A stretch of 64,000 bases of DNA from the NCBI GenBank assembly GCA_021324095.1, contig JAJPJT010000024.1, positions 1 through 64,000 of the forward strand. Direction: 5' to 3'. Shown one piece after another: positions 27,523-34,852 of this stretch. The notes beneath the pieces are model-generated. The model had not been told where the DNA came from, did no database searches, and was given only the letters and a program-made list of their open reading frames with translations. Source of the stretch: Gammaproteobacteria bacterium. GTDB lineage: Bacteria; Pseudomonadota; Gammaproteobacteria; Xanthomonadales; Rhodanobacteraceae. Within the stretch, counting starts at the first letter, position 1, and the number at the start of each line of letters is the position of its first letter. Both the position numbers and the translations under genes were made by a program.

Positions 27523-28101
27523 TCACGGTTCCACATACACCGGCAGCTTGTCTTCCGGCACCTCGGCCAGGAACGGCGCCTTTTCGTCCTTCGCCGACAG
27601 CAGCGGCTCGGCCACCGGCCAGTCGATGCCGATCGCGGCATCATTCCAGCGCACGCCTGCGTCGCAGGTCGAGTCGTACAGCGCAGTGCACTGGTACATG
27701 AAGGTTGCCGATTCGCTGACCACGCAAAAGCCGTGCGCGAAACCTTCTGGGATCCACAACTGGCGATGATTGGCGGCCGTCAGCATCGCCGCTTCCCATT
27801 GTCCGAACGTGGGCGAACCGCGGCGGATGTCCACGGCGACGTCATAAACCTCGCCATCCAGCACCGATACGAGTTTGCCTTGCGGGTTCGGCCATTGGTA
27901 ATGCAGTCCACGCAGCACGCGCTGCGCCGAACGCGAGACATTGGATTGCACGAACCGGACGTCGATGCCGAGTTCGGCGTACTTCTTCGCGTGGAACGAT
28001 TCGAAAAAGTATCCACGCGCATCCCCATGCACGACGGGCTCGATGACGCACACGCCGGGCAGATTCGTGTCGATGCGCTTGAGGTGGGGGTGTTGGGTCA
28101 T
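27523..28101 (-). CDS. rmlC: dTDP-4-dehydrorhamnose 3,5-epimerase
   Basis: RmlC epimerises dTDP-4-keto-6-deoxyglucose at C3 and C5. This 192-residue cupin has the family motifs VVHGDARGYFFESFHAKKY, SNVSRSAQRVLRGLHYQ with the catalytic His, IPEGFAHGFCV and MYQCTALY. Length and order are normal and no insert is present. It lies between rmlA and rmlD, separated from both by repeat elements of about 70-170 bases, so the operon is spaced out by repeats rather than tightly packed. Confidence 0.96.
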   Translation of the reverse strand: MTQHPHLKRIDTNLPGVCVIEPVVHGDARGYFFESFHAKKYAELGIDVRFVQSNVSRSAQRVLRGLHYQWPNPQGKLVSVLDGEVYDVAVDIRRGSPTFGQWEAAMLTAANHRQLWIPEGFAHGFCVVSESATFMYQCTALYDSTCDAGVRWNDAAIGIDWPVAEPLLSAKDEKAPFLAEVPEDKLPVYVEP

Positions 28102-28138
28102 TGTAAAGATTGTTCCTTTGCCACCTTCAGTCCACTAG

Positions 28139-28306
28139 GCTCAAGCGCCGCTTCACATTTCCCCTCTCCCTCCGGGAGAGGGTGCCCGAAGGGAGGGTGA
28201 GGGCTCGGGCTCGTGCAATGTTCGCCACAACGCAAGATTCGTACCCTCACCCCAGCACTACGCTCTCGACCTACGGCCGCCTCTCCCGGAGGGAGAGGGG
28301 AGTAAA
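28139..28306. repeat. Full-length short GAGAGGG-family element between rmlC and rmlA
   Basis: A complete short copy: stem CCCTCTCCCTCCGGGAGAGGG, then GGGTGAGGG, a 50-base centre with GTGCAATGTTCG and CGCAAGATTCG, then CCCTCACCCC and stem CTCTCCCGGAGGGAGAGGGG. Ends face each other, so the whole is one large inverted repeat. It abuts the rmlA stop codon. Confidence 0.8.
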
Positions 28307-29182
28307 TCAACCATCAATCAACCGCAACAAATACTGCCCGTAACCCGTCTTCGCCAGCGGCGTCGCGAGTTCGCGCACGCGTGCCGAATCGATCCAGCCG
28401 CGCTGCCAGGCGATTTCCTCGGGACAGCACACTTTCAACCCCTGCCGGTTCTCGACCGTGGCGATGTAGTTGGCGGCGTCCATCATCGACTCGTGGGTGC
28501 CGGTATCGAGCCATGCGTAGCCGCGGCCAAGCTGTTCCAGCATCAGCGAACCGTCCTCCAGGTAGCAGCGGTTCAAGTCGGTGATTTCCAGTTCGCCGCG
28601 CGCCGATGGCTTGAGCCGCGACGCGAATTCGCACACGCGCTCGTCGTAGAAGTACAACCCCGTTACCGCGTAGCTCGACTTCGGCCGCGCCGGCTTTTCT
28701 TCCAGCCCGATCACGCGTCCGGTCTGGTCGAATTCGGCGACACCGTAGCGTTCCGGATCGCGCACCAGATAGCCGAACACCGTCGCGCCATGTTCGCGCA
28801 GCGCAGCGCGCCGCAGCAGCTCGGTGAAACCGTGGCCAAAAAAGATGTTGTCGCCCAGCACCAGTGCGCATTGGTCGCCAGCAATGAAGTTGCGCCCGAT
28901 CAGGAACGCCTGCGCGAGGCCATCGGGCGAAGGCTGCACGGCGTACTGGATGCTGATGCCCCACTGCGAGCCGTCGCCCAGGAGGTGATGGAACAGCGGC
29001 TGCTCGTGCGGCGTGTTGATCACCAGCACCTCGCGGATGCCGGCCAGCATCAGCACCGACAGCGGGTAATAGATCATCGGCTTGTCGTACACCGGCAGCA
29101 GTTGCTTGCTGATCGCCTGCGTGACCGGATACAGCCGCGTGCCGGAACCGCCGGCGAGGATGATGCCTTTGTTTGTCGTCAC
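28307..29182 (-). CDS. rmlA: Glucose-1-phosphate thymidylyltransferase
   Basis: RmlA joins dTTP and glucose-1-phosphate, the first step to dTDP-rhamnose. The 291-residue protein begins with GTG at 29182 ([19 protein letters not shown]), preceded by GGAAG. The nucleotide-binding [26 protein letters not shown] and [20 protein letters not shown] motifs are all present. The reading frame continues upstream to 29512, but that part overlaps the DUF559 gene. The stop codon of the DUF559 gene shares its last base with this GTG. Confidence 0.96.
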   Translation of the reverse strand: MTTNKGIILAGGSGTRLYPVTQAISKQLLPVYDKPMIYYPLSVLMLAGIREVLVINTPHEQPLFHHLLGDGSQWGISIQYAVQPSPDGLAQAFLIGRNFIAGDQCALVLGDNIFFGHGFTELLRRAALREHGATVFGYLVRDPERYGVAEFDQTGRVIGLEEKPARPKSSYAVTGLYFYDERVCEFASRLKPSARGELEITDLNRCYLEDGSLMLEQLGRGYAWLDTGTHESMMDAANYIATVENRQGLKVCCPEEIAWQRGWIDSARVRELATPLAKTGYGQYLLRLIDG

Positions 29183-29604
29183 TAATCTGCTTCCTTCTTC
29201 TCCCCTCTCCCTCCGGGAGAGGGTGCCCCGAAGGGGCGGGTGAGGGTCCGGTCCCGCGCAATATGCAAGATTTCCGCGAGTACCGCATCCAGATCCGTCA
29301 GCACTTGATTGTCCCAGAATCGCAGCACCAGGCAGCCGTGCTGTTCGAGCGTCGCGGTACGTCTTGCGTCCGCTTCGGCGTGATGTTGCGACCCATCCAA
29401 CTCCACAATCAGGCGAGCTTCGCGGCAATAGAAGTCGACGACGTAGGGCGGCATTGGATGCTGCCGGCGAAATTTCAGCCCCCCCAGCCGCCCGTTGCCC
29501 AGTCGGTACCACAATGCACTCTCGGCACAGGTTGAACCTGCGCGTAATGTCCTTGCCATGTTGCGCGTTCGCGTGGGTAATGGTGGATTCGCGCGCTTAA
29601 CCAC
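29182..29604 (-). CDS. DUF559 (Vsr-like endonuclease fold) protein inside a repeat element
   Basis: DUF559 proteins resemble Vsr and other PD-(D/E)XK-like nucleases; their role is unproven. The core motifs are [26 protein letters not shown] and [10 protein letters not shown], then [10 protein letters not shown]. From about residue 116 the C-terminus ([19 protein letters not shown]) is encoded by the left half of a flanking repeat. The GTG at 29604 lies in the right half, whose GAGGG could serve as ribosome site; ATG 29559 is an alternative. It splits rmlB from rmlA, which are normally adjacent, and no sugar-nucleotide role is expected. Length is 140 residues. An element-associated nuclease is my inference. 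Confidence 0.85.
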   Translation of the reverse strand: MVKRANPPLPTRTRNMARTLRAGSTCAESALWYRLGNGRLGGLKFRRQHPMPPYVVDFYCREARLIVELDGSQHHAEADARRTATLEQHGCLVLRFWDNQVLTDLDAVLAEILHIARDRTLTRPFGAPSPGGRGEKKEAD

Positions 29605-29646
29605 ACCGGACCCTCACCCCTGCCCCTCTCCCGAAGGGAGAGGGGT
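29202..29646. mobile_element. Candidate DUF559-carrying element with inverted GAGAGGG ends
   Basis: The left end (29202-29265) has stem CCCCTCTCCC/GGGAGAGGG followed by GGGTGAGGGTCCGG and CGCGCAATATGC. The right end (29602-29646) has CCGGACCCTCACCCC followed by stem CCCCTCTCCC/GGGAGAGGGG. Read inwards, the two ends match over about 45 bases apart from an extra small hairpin on the left. The DUF559 gene occupies the interior. The ends are the same as those of the short copies in this window. I see no clear target duplication. Confidence 0.6.
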
Positions 29647-29654
29647 TCAACTGC

Positions 29655-29789
29655 TGTTCCCTCTCCGTCCGGGAGAGGCGGAGCGAAGCGAACGCGCGCG
29701 CAGCGCGACCGCGTAGCGCCGGGTGAGCGTCCGGCCTCGCGCAGTACCAGATATGCGCAAGTGTCGAACCTTCACCCCTGCCCCAGTCT
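29655..29789. repeat. GAGAGGG-family element overlapping the rmlB 3' end
   Basis: A short copy starts CCCTCTCCGTCCGGGAGAGG, continues GCGGAGCGAAGCGAACGCG and GCGCCGGGTGAGCGTCCGG, and ends TTCACCCCTGCCCC. The last bases lie within rmlB: its final codons (LGQG) and TGA stop come from the GGGGCAGGGGTGA of the element. Confidence 0.7.
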
Positions 29790-30824
29790 TTCCATCCGGT
29801 AGCTGCCATCCAGCACGCGCTGCACCCACGGCTGATTGGCCAGGTACCAGTCGATGGTGCGGGCGATGCCGGTCTCGAAATCGACGGAGGGTCTCCACCC
29901 GAGTTCGCGCTGCAGCTTCGACGAATCGATCGCGTAGCGCCGGTCATGGCCGGGGCGGTCCTTCACGAATTCGATCAGCGTTTCCCGCTTGCGGCCGTCC
30001 GGCAACGGCCGCTTTGCATCGAGCAGCGCGCAAATCGTCTTCACCACGTGGATGTTCTCGCGCTCGGAATCGCCGCCCACGTTGTAAGTCTCGCCCACCC
30101 GGCCCGCTTCCAGTACACGCCGGATCGCGCTGCAGTGATCCAGCACGAACAACCAATCGCGGATGTTCCTGCCGTCGCCGTACACCGGCAGTTTCTCACC
30201 CGCCAGCGCGCGCGCAACGATCAGCGGGATCAGTTTTTCCGGGAACTGGTATGGGCCGTAATTGTTCGAGCAGTTCGTGGTCAGCACCGGCAGGCCGTAC
30301 GTGTGATGGAACGCGCGCACCAGGTGATCCGACGCCGCCTTGGATGCCGAATACGGCGAGTTCGGCGCATACGGCGTGGTTTCGCTGAACTTTCCCGACG
30401 CGCCCAGCGAGCCGTACACCTCGTCGGTAGACACGTGCAGGAAACGGAACGCGTCGCGCGCAGCCCCGTCGAGCCCCTTCCAGTAATCACGCGCGGTTTC
30501 CAGCAGCGCCAGCGTGCCGACGACGTTTGTTTCGACGAACGCCGCCGGCCCATCGATGGAACGGTCGACGTGCGACTCGGCCGCGAAGTTCACCACGGCA
30601 TCCGGTTTGTGTTCGGCGAGCAAGCTCGCCACCAACGCGCGGTCGGCGATGTCGCCCCGCACGAATACGTGGCGCGGATTGCCTTCCAGTGGCTTCAGCG
30701 TGTCGAGATTGCCGGCGTAGGTCAGCTTGTCGAGATTGACGACGGTCAACCTGTCGGCGACCGCCTGCAACACGAAATTGCCGCCGATGAAACCGGCGCC
30801 GCCGGTGACCAGAAGCGTCGTCAT
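29772..30824 (-). CDS. rmlB: dTDP-glucose 4,6-dehydratase
   Basis: RmlB oxidises and dehydrates dTDP-glucose. The 350-residue SDR protein has the NAD site [12 protein letters not shown] at residues 7-18, [22 protein letters not shown] (active-site Asp-Glu) and the [10 protein letters not shown] catalytic Tyr-Lys. The C-terminus [11 protein letters not shown] is normal until the last residues, which a repeat element supplies together with the stop codon. It is the first gene of the rml operon; its promoter should lie in 30825-30950, close to the pilA control region on the other strand. Confidence 0.96.
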   Translation of the reverse strand: MTTLLVTGGAGFIGGNFVLQAVADRLTVVNLDKLTYAGNLDTLKPLEGNPRHVFVRGDIADRALVASLLAEHKPDAVVNFAAESHVDRSIDGPAAFVETNVVGTLALLETARDYWKGLDGAARDAFRFLHVSTDEVYGSLGASGKFSETTPYAPNSPYSASKAASDHLVRAFHHTYGLPVLTTNCSNNYGPYQFPEKLIPLIVARALAGEKLPVYGDGRNIRDWLFVLDHCSAIRRVLEAGRVGETYNVGGDSERENIHVVKTICALLDAKRPLPDGRKRETLIEFVKDRPGHDRRYAIDSSKLQRELGWRPSVDFETGIARTIDWYLANQPWVQRVLDGSYRMERLGQG

Positions 30825-30952
30825 CGCTGCCCCACTGCGTCTTCAAAAGGCGCAATTCTGGCACACGCAAGTATCGGACGCTCGCCCCCGCCCTTTGCCG
30901 AATGTGAGGCAGCTCTCATCGCGGATCGTCTGATTCGTTGCGGCAGAACGGT

Positions 30953-30968
30953 TGGCACGCATCCTGCA
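30953..30968 (+). promoter_or_regulatory. Sigma-54-type promoter, upstream site
   Basis: TGGCACGCATCCTGCA fits the -24/-12 consensus, with GG and GC separated by exactly ten bases (GG 30954-30955, GC 30966-30967). Transcription would start near 30979. The next gene is more than 400 bases away and a terminator-like hairpin intervenes, so the product would be a short RNA. Confidence 0.6.
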
Positions 30969-31010
30969 CCCTACAGACCGGAGCAACTTCTGGTCAGGAA
31001 CGGGGGCTCC

Positions 31011-31049
31011 CAAACGGTCGCGCCGCAAGGTGCGGCCGTTTGTTTTGTT
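31011..31049 (+). terminator. Rho-independent terminator-like hairpin
   Basis: CAAACGG (31011-31017) pairs with CCGTTTG (31036-31042), with an inner CCGC/GCGG stem, followed by TTTTGTTC. It lies about 35 bases after the predicted start of the upstream sigma-54 transcript and would give an RNA of about 70 bases. Confidence 0.55.
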
Positions 31050-31136
31050 CCTGCATTCTGAAGAATAAAAAGGTGCAGGATTCTCGGAGGCGAGCACCAG
31101 CCGCGAGCTTGAGGCCGCTATTCGAAAGAGCAGCGT

Positions 31137-31157
31137 GGGTGACACAAATCGTCACCC
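31137..31157. promoter_or_regulatory. Palindrome, candidate PilR enhancer site
   Basis: GGGTGAC-N7-GTCACCC is a perfect 7-bp inverted repeat about 160 bases before the predicted pilA transcription start. Sigma-54 promoters need an upstream activator, and PilR binds upstream of pilA in Pseudomonas and Xanthomonas relatives. Assignment to PilR is inference from position. Confidence 0.45.
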
Positions 31158-31272
31158 TGTCCCGCCGAGTCTTGAAACGGCTGATTGGTCGGCGCCAGAA
31201 ACTGTGAACCGATTCCCAAGCCGAATCTGTGGGTTGCAGTTACATTTTCCGGGGGAACACAGTGATGGGGTT

Positions 31273-31288
31273 TGGCACGAAAGCTGCT
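31273..31288 (+). promoter_or_regulatory. Sigma-54 promoter of pilA
   Basis: TGGCACGAAAGCTGCT matches the -24/-12 consensus, with GG and GC ten bases apart (GG 31274-31275, GC 31286-31287). The predicted start is near 31299, leaving a leader of about 110 bases. Sigma-54 control of pilA is established in Pseudomonas and Xanthomonas. Confidence 0.75.
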
Positions 31289-31408
31289 TTCCCGTACCCG
31301 AGCTTCTGGCTCACTGGCCCTGCTGGCCAGGGGAGTTCGCATCAGGGGCTTGCACTTGGGCATTCCCAACCAGTTGACCAGTCACCACAAGCAACGAGGT
31401 ATCCAACC

Positions 31409-31861
31409 ATGAAATCGATGCAGAAAGGTTTCACCCTGATCGAACTGATGATCGTTGTCGCGATCATCGCGATCCTGGCGGCCATCGCCATTCCGGCATA
31501 CCAGAACTACCTGGTACGCGCGCAGGTATCCGAAGGTGCAACCTTGGCCGACGGCGCCCAGACGGCGGTCGCGGAGTTTTATTCCAACACCGGCCGCTTT
31601 CCTGGTAGCAATGGCTCTGCCGGCCTTGCGAATGACACGTCAATCACCGGCAAATACGTCATTCAGCTCGACGTGAATACCGGTGCGGTGGCGGGCGATG
31701 GCATCATCGATGCAAAATTTAACGCGACGACCGCCAATAAAGCCATCCAAGGGACAGATCTGGTCTTTTCTCCGGTCACCAGCGCCAACGGCGACATCCA
31801 CTGGACTTGCACAAAATCGACCGTACCTCCGAAGTATCTGCCCACCAGCTGCCGTTCGTAA
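31409..31861 (+). CDS. pilA: Type IV major pilin
   Basis: PilA is the shaft subunit. The prepilin leader MKSMQKG is cut before [20 protein letters not shown], with Glu5 of the mature protein present. The 150-residue protein has a C-terminal disulfide pair ([20 protein letters not shown]), the D-region loop of type IVa pilins. It is transcribed alone, from a sigma-54 promoter to a strong terminator. Downstream genes encode TMTC-like glycosyltransferases that could modify it. Confidence 0.95.
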   Translation: MKSMQKGFTLIELMIVVAIIAILAAIAIPAYQNYLVRAQVSEGATLADGAQTAVAEFYSNTGRFPGSNGSAGLANDTSITGKYVIQLDVNTGAVAGDGIIDAKFNATTANKAIQGTDLVFSPVTSANGDIHWTCTKSTVPPKYLPTSCRS

Positions 31862-31891
31862 TCGCAGCGACTGCTTCGGAAATCTGTTTGC

Positions 31892-31922
31892 GAAGGGCCG
31901 CCCGGTGCGGCCCTTCTTTTTC
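31892..31922 (+). terminator. Terminator of pilA
   Basis: GAAGGGCCGC pairs with GCGGCCCTTC around a short loop, followed by TTTTTCC. It starts 30 bases after the pilA stop, so pilA is probably monocistronic. Confidence 0.9.
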
Positions 31923-32007
31923 CTTGTCGTCTCCGAGTGCAACCATTGCACACGTAGAACTGATCGCGTAATCGGATCCCGAAGCGACACGGCGACAATC
32001 GTGCCTT

Positions 32008-34356
32008 ATGCTTGCACGCCGTGACACTCGCACCCGCGACCTCGTGAGACCATTCTTCCACGTACCCGCGAGGCAAATCGCTGCCGCCGTGGCATTTGCG
32101 GCAATCCTGGTCGCGCTGTTGGCCGTTGCATGGTGGGTTTACCACCCAGGGCTTTCCGGCGACTTCCTGTTCGATGATTTCGCGAACCTGCCCACACTGG
32201 GTGCGACCGGCCCCGTGGGCAACTGGACGTCGTTCCTGCGCTACGTCACCTCAGGCGATGCGGATCCGACCGGGCGTCCCTTGACGCTGCTGACGTTCCT
32301 GATCGACGCGCGCAACTGGCCTGCCAATCCCTATCCATTCAAGGTCACCAACGTGATCCTGCACCTGATCAATGGTGCGCTACTGGTCTGGGTGTTGTGG
32401 AAGCTGGGGACATTTTTACTCGCCTCTCCCTCTGGGAGCGCGTGGCACGAAGGGGCCCGCAAAACGATTCCCGCTCCCTCCGGGAGAGGCGGAGCGAAGC
32501 GAACGCGCGCGAAGCGCGAGCGGGCAGCGCCGGGTGAGGGTCCGGGTTCGCGTAATATCAGATCATACGCAAGCTTCGCACCCTCACCCCTGCCCCTCTC
32601 CCGGGGGGAGAGGGGTTCAAAATCTTCATCTCTCCCCGAGGGAGAGGGGACCAGAAGCGGGCTATTCGCGCTCGACAATCCCGCCATCGCCATCGCCGCA
32701 TTGTTCGGCGCAGGCGCATGGCTGCTGCACCCACTGTTCGTGTCGACGACTCTCTACATCGTGCAGCGCGAGGCGATGCTGCCCGCGACATTCGTTTTGA
32801 TCGGGATGTTGGGATGGATGGCATCGCGCCAGGCGTTGGCGGCAGGGCACATCAAACGTGCACTGGTCGGCATGGCGCTTTCCGCCTGGCTGTGCACGCT
32901 GCTGGCAGTACTGTCGAAAGCCAATGGCGCGCTGTTTCCGATCCTGCTGCTGCTGACCGAATGGATCGTGCTCTCCCGTCATGCAATGGCAACGGCTTGC
33001 ATCCGCCGTTGGCACAAACGGGCCATGAGGATTTTCCTGATCATTCCAAGTGCGCTGGTGATCGGCTATCTCCTGTACCTGCTGCCCAGCGTAATTGCCA
33101 ACACGCCTGCAATCCGCGGCTGGACGGTCGGTGAGCGATTGCTCACCGAGCCGCGCGTCGTTACCGATTACCTGCGCTTGCTGTTCATCCCGCATGCGCA
33201 TTCAACCGGTCTGTTCAATGACCAGTTCTCCGTTTCCACAAGTTGGATACACCCAGCCGCGACGCTTCCCTGTGCAGTGTTGATCCTCGCTTTGATCGGC
33301 GCGGGCTTTGCTTTGCGCAAGAAGTATCCGGCAATAGCCCTTGCATTGTTATTCTACTTTGCCGCGCAATTGATGGAATCAGGCTGGCTCTCGCTGGAGC
33401 TTTATTTCGAGCATCGAAACTACCTCCCTGCAATGCTGCTGTTCTGGCCAATCGGACTGTGGATGGCCAAACCTGGCTCGCTACGATTCATGCGCGTTGG
33501 CGCGGCGGCGCTGATCCTTGCGACGCTTGCAACCCTGACTGTGCAGCGCTCCAAGCTTTGGGGCGACGGCTTCCGGCAGGCGCAGGTGTGGGCAGCTATC
33601 AACCCGGATTCCGCTCGAGCGCAGACGAACGCCGCGCTATATGACATGAACCACAATCGTCCACGCCTCGCTGCAGCACGCTTGCGGCTGTCGCTGCCAC
33701 GCCACCCCGACGATATCCAGGCGCCGATCAACTTGATCGGGGCGGAATGCAAATTGGGGGCAGTGCAGCCCCGGACGCTGGCCCGGGCCGATTTTGCGCT
33801 GACGCGCACCCGCGTCGGCGGACAGACAGCGTTCAAATGGTTCAGTGAGGCATTGGACATGGCAACGCGCCATGCCTGTCCCGGCCTCGACTTTGCAGCA
33901 TTGCAGGGAACTTTGGACGCTGCCCGGCACAACTCACATTGGCAGAATCAAATGGGGCTGCAGCAGGATCTGCAACACCTGCAAGGCGAACTCGATCTCG
34001 CAGAAGGTAATCCCGATGCTGCGCTGAAATCGTTCAACCGTGCCCTGGCCATGCGACCTAGTCAGGACGCGGCACTGGAGCAGGCCGCCTACCTTGGCGC
34101 GCAAGGCTATCCACAATTGGGACTAGACCACCTGAATTATTTCAATACTCTGCCTCCCGGACCGAAACCGGGATTCGGCATGCCGCGCATCCATGCATGG
34201 GTGCTGCGCGAACAAGGCTGGTGGGCGAAGGAAACGGCGTATCTGCGTAACAACTTGGAAGAGGACGCCGCAGCGAAGTTGCGGCAACCGGCCAAGGTCA
34301 CGCCGCCCGCGGGCGCTGTACGGTTTGATCACCCAAGCCGTTCAACAAGCCGCTGA
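32008..34356 (+). CDS. TMTC-like GT-C membrane glycosyltransferase with TPR tail, copy 1
   Basis: This 782-residue polytopic protein has the layout of TMTC-type protein O-mannosyltransferases: a first helix, the luminal/periplasmic motif GDFLFDDFANL (residues 51-61) with paired Asp, GRPLTLLTFLIDARNW, FKVTNVILHLINGALLVWVL, LYIVQREAML and a LSKANGALFPILLLLTEW helix. The C-terminal third is soluble with TPR-like repeats. Residues about 137-217 come from a repeat element placed in a loop between helices. The gene is downstream of pilA and has a paralogue at 34853. Glycosylation of pilin or another exported protein is inferred; the donor and acceptor are unknown. Confidence 0.75.
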   Translation: MLARRDTRTRDLVRPFFHVPARQIAAAVAFAAILVALLAVAWWVYHPGLSGDFLFDDFANLPTLGATGPVGNWTSFLRYVTSGDADPTGRPLTLLTFLIDARNWPANPYPFKVTNVILHLINGALLVWVLWKLGTFLLASPSGSAWHEGARKTIPAPSGRGGAKRTRAKRERAAPGEGPGSRNIRSYASFAPSPLPLSRGERGSKSSSLPEGEGTRSGLFALDNPAIAIAALFGAGAWLLHPLFVSTTLYIVQREAMLPATFVLIGMLGWMASRQALAAGHIKRALVGMALSAWLCTLLAVLSKANGALFPILLLLTEWIVLSRHAMATACIRRWHKRAMRIFLIIPSALVIGYLLYLLPSVIANTPAIRGWTVGERLLTEPRVVTDYLRLLFIPHAHSTGLFNDQFSVSTSWIHPAATLPCAVLILALIGAGFALRKKYPAIALALLFYFAAQLMESGWLSLELYFEHRNYLPAMLLFWPIGLWMAKPGSLRFMRVGAAALILATLATLTVQRSKLWGDGFRQAQVWAAINPDSARAQTNAALYDMNHNRPRLAAARLRLSLPRHPDDIQAPINLIGAECKLGAVQPRTLARADFALTRTRVGGQTAFKWFSEALDMATRHACPGLDFAALQGTLDAARHNSHWQNQMGLQQDLQHLQGELDLAEGNPDAALKSFNRALAMRPSQDAALEQAAYLGAQGYPQLGLDHLNYFNTLPPGPKPGFGMPRIHAWVLREQGWWAKETAYLRNNLEEDAAAKLRQPAKVTPPAGAVRFDHPSRSTSR
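32415..32658. repeat. GAGAGGG-family elements inside TMTC-like gene 1
   Basis: At least two elements in series: CTCCCTCTGGGAG, then CTCCCTCCGGGAGAGGCGG with GCGCCGGGTGAGGGTCCGGG, ATACGCAAGCTTCGCACCCTCACCCC, CCCCTCTCCCGGGGGGAGAGGGG and CTCTCCCCGAGGGAGAGGGG. The frame through them is open (PAPSGRGG, SPLPLSRGERGS, SLPEGEG). Confidence 0.8.
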
Positions 34357-34552
34357 TCGATATGTCTTCGTCAATTTCTTCCCAGTGCAACCCGCGTGCG
34401 CTTATTCGACAAGCCCGTCGCTGGGCCGCCGTCGCACACAGTAGCCGAGGGAACCACGCGAGCGGGACGCCGAGCGTGCGGCCATCGGCAAGTTCGACCC
34501 ACATGTTGTCCTGGTCGAATCGAATTGATTTCGCCTTAGCCGAAGTAGTCAT
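34298..34552 (-). CDS. DUF2442 protein
   Basis: The 84-residue protein starts MTTSAKAKSIRFDQDNMWVE at 34552. It has the DUF2442 pattern: IRFDQDNMWVELADGRTLGVPLAWFPRL, then a basic stretch and HWEEIDEDISISGLL. DUF2442 genes usually follow DUF4160 genes, as here, and the pair resembles a toxin-antitoxin module, though this is unproven. Its last 20 codons overlap the end of the convergent TMTC-like gene by 59 bases. The 5' end overlaps the DUF4160 gene by 17 bases. Confidence 0.85.
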   Translation of the reverse strand: MTTSAKAKSIRFDQDNMWVELADGRTLGVPLAWFPRLLCATAAQRRACRISARGLHWEEIDEDISISGLLNGLGDQTVQRPRAA

Positions 34553-34778
34553 GCCACGCCCTCTTGATCCTTGCCTCATTGTCACTCACCAAATCGAGAA
34601 GTTCGCGAAGCTGTTTGGCATTGTAACCATCGTTATATGCGACTGCGATGGAAGGCTCGACCCAAACCTTTGCTTCGCATTCACCTTTCTCAATGTGTAC
34701 GTGCATCGGTTCGCGCGGCGACCCTTCATTCGAATAAAAAAACAGCTTGAACCCGCGATGCCGGAAGATCACTGGCAT
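34536..34778 (-). CDS. DUF4160 protein
   Basis: The 80-residue protein begins at ATG 34778 (MPVIFRHRGFKLFFYSNEG). The DUF4160 signature EPMHVHIEKGECEAKVW follows, with two conserved histidines, then ELLDLVSDNEARIKRAWHDYFG. It is the upstream partner of the DUF2442 gene. Biochemical activity is unknown. Both small genes lie on the minus strand between two plus-strand TMTC-like genes, which suggests an independent cassette inserted there. Confidence 0.85.
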   Translation of the reverse strand: MPVIFRHRGFKLFFYSNEGSPREPMHVHIEKGECEAKVWVEPSIAVAYNDGYNAKQLRELLDLVSDNEARIKRAWHDYFG

Positions 34779-34852
34779 CGTTACCTCCCGATTCGAATGG
34801 GCATCAAAGGGCAAGGTAGCATACACAGCGGGCTACGAACGGACGTGCGTGC

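Larger units (their letters stand above)
30825..31408. other. Long intergenic control region between rmlB and pilA
   Basis: This 584-base stretch has no convincing gene. It contains two sigma-54-type promoters (30953 and 31273), a terminator-like hairpin after the first, a perfect palindrome between them and an untranslated leader of about 110 bases before pilA with a small hairpin CTGGCC/GGCCAG (31315-31331). The rmlB promoter must lie at its left end on the minus strand. Confidence 0.7.

Noticed and set aside
29183-29512. N-terminal extension of rmlA to 29512
   Set aside because: The extra part overlaps the DUF559 gene and repeat DNA. The GTG at 29182 gives the conserved RmlA N-terminus with a ribosome site.
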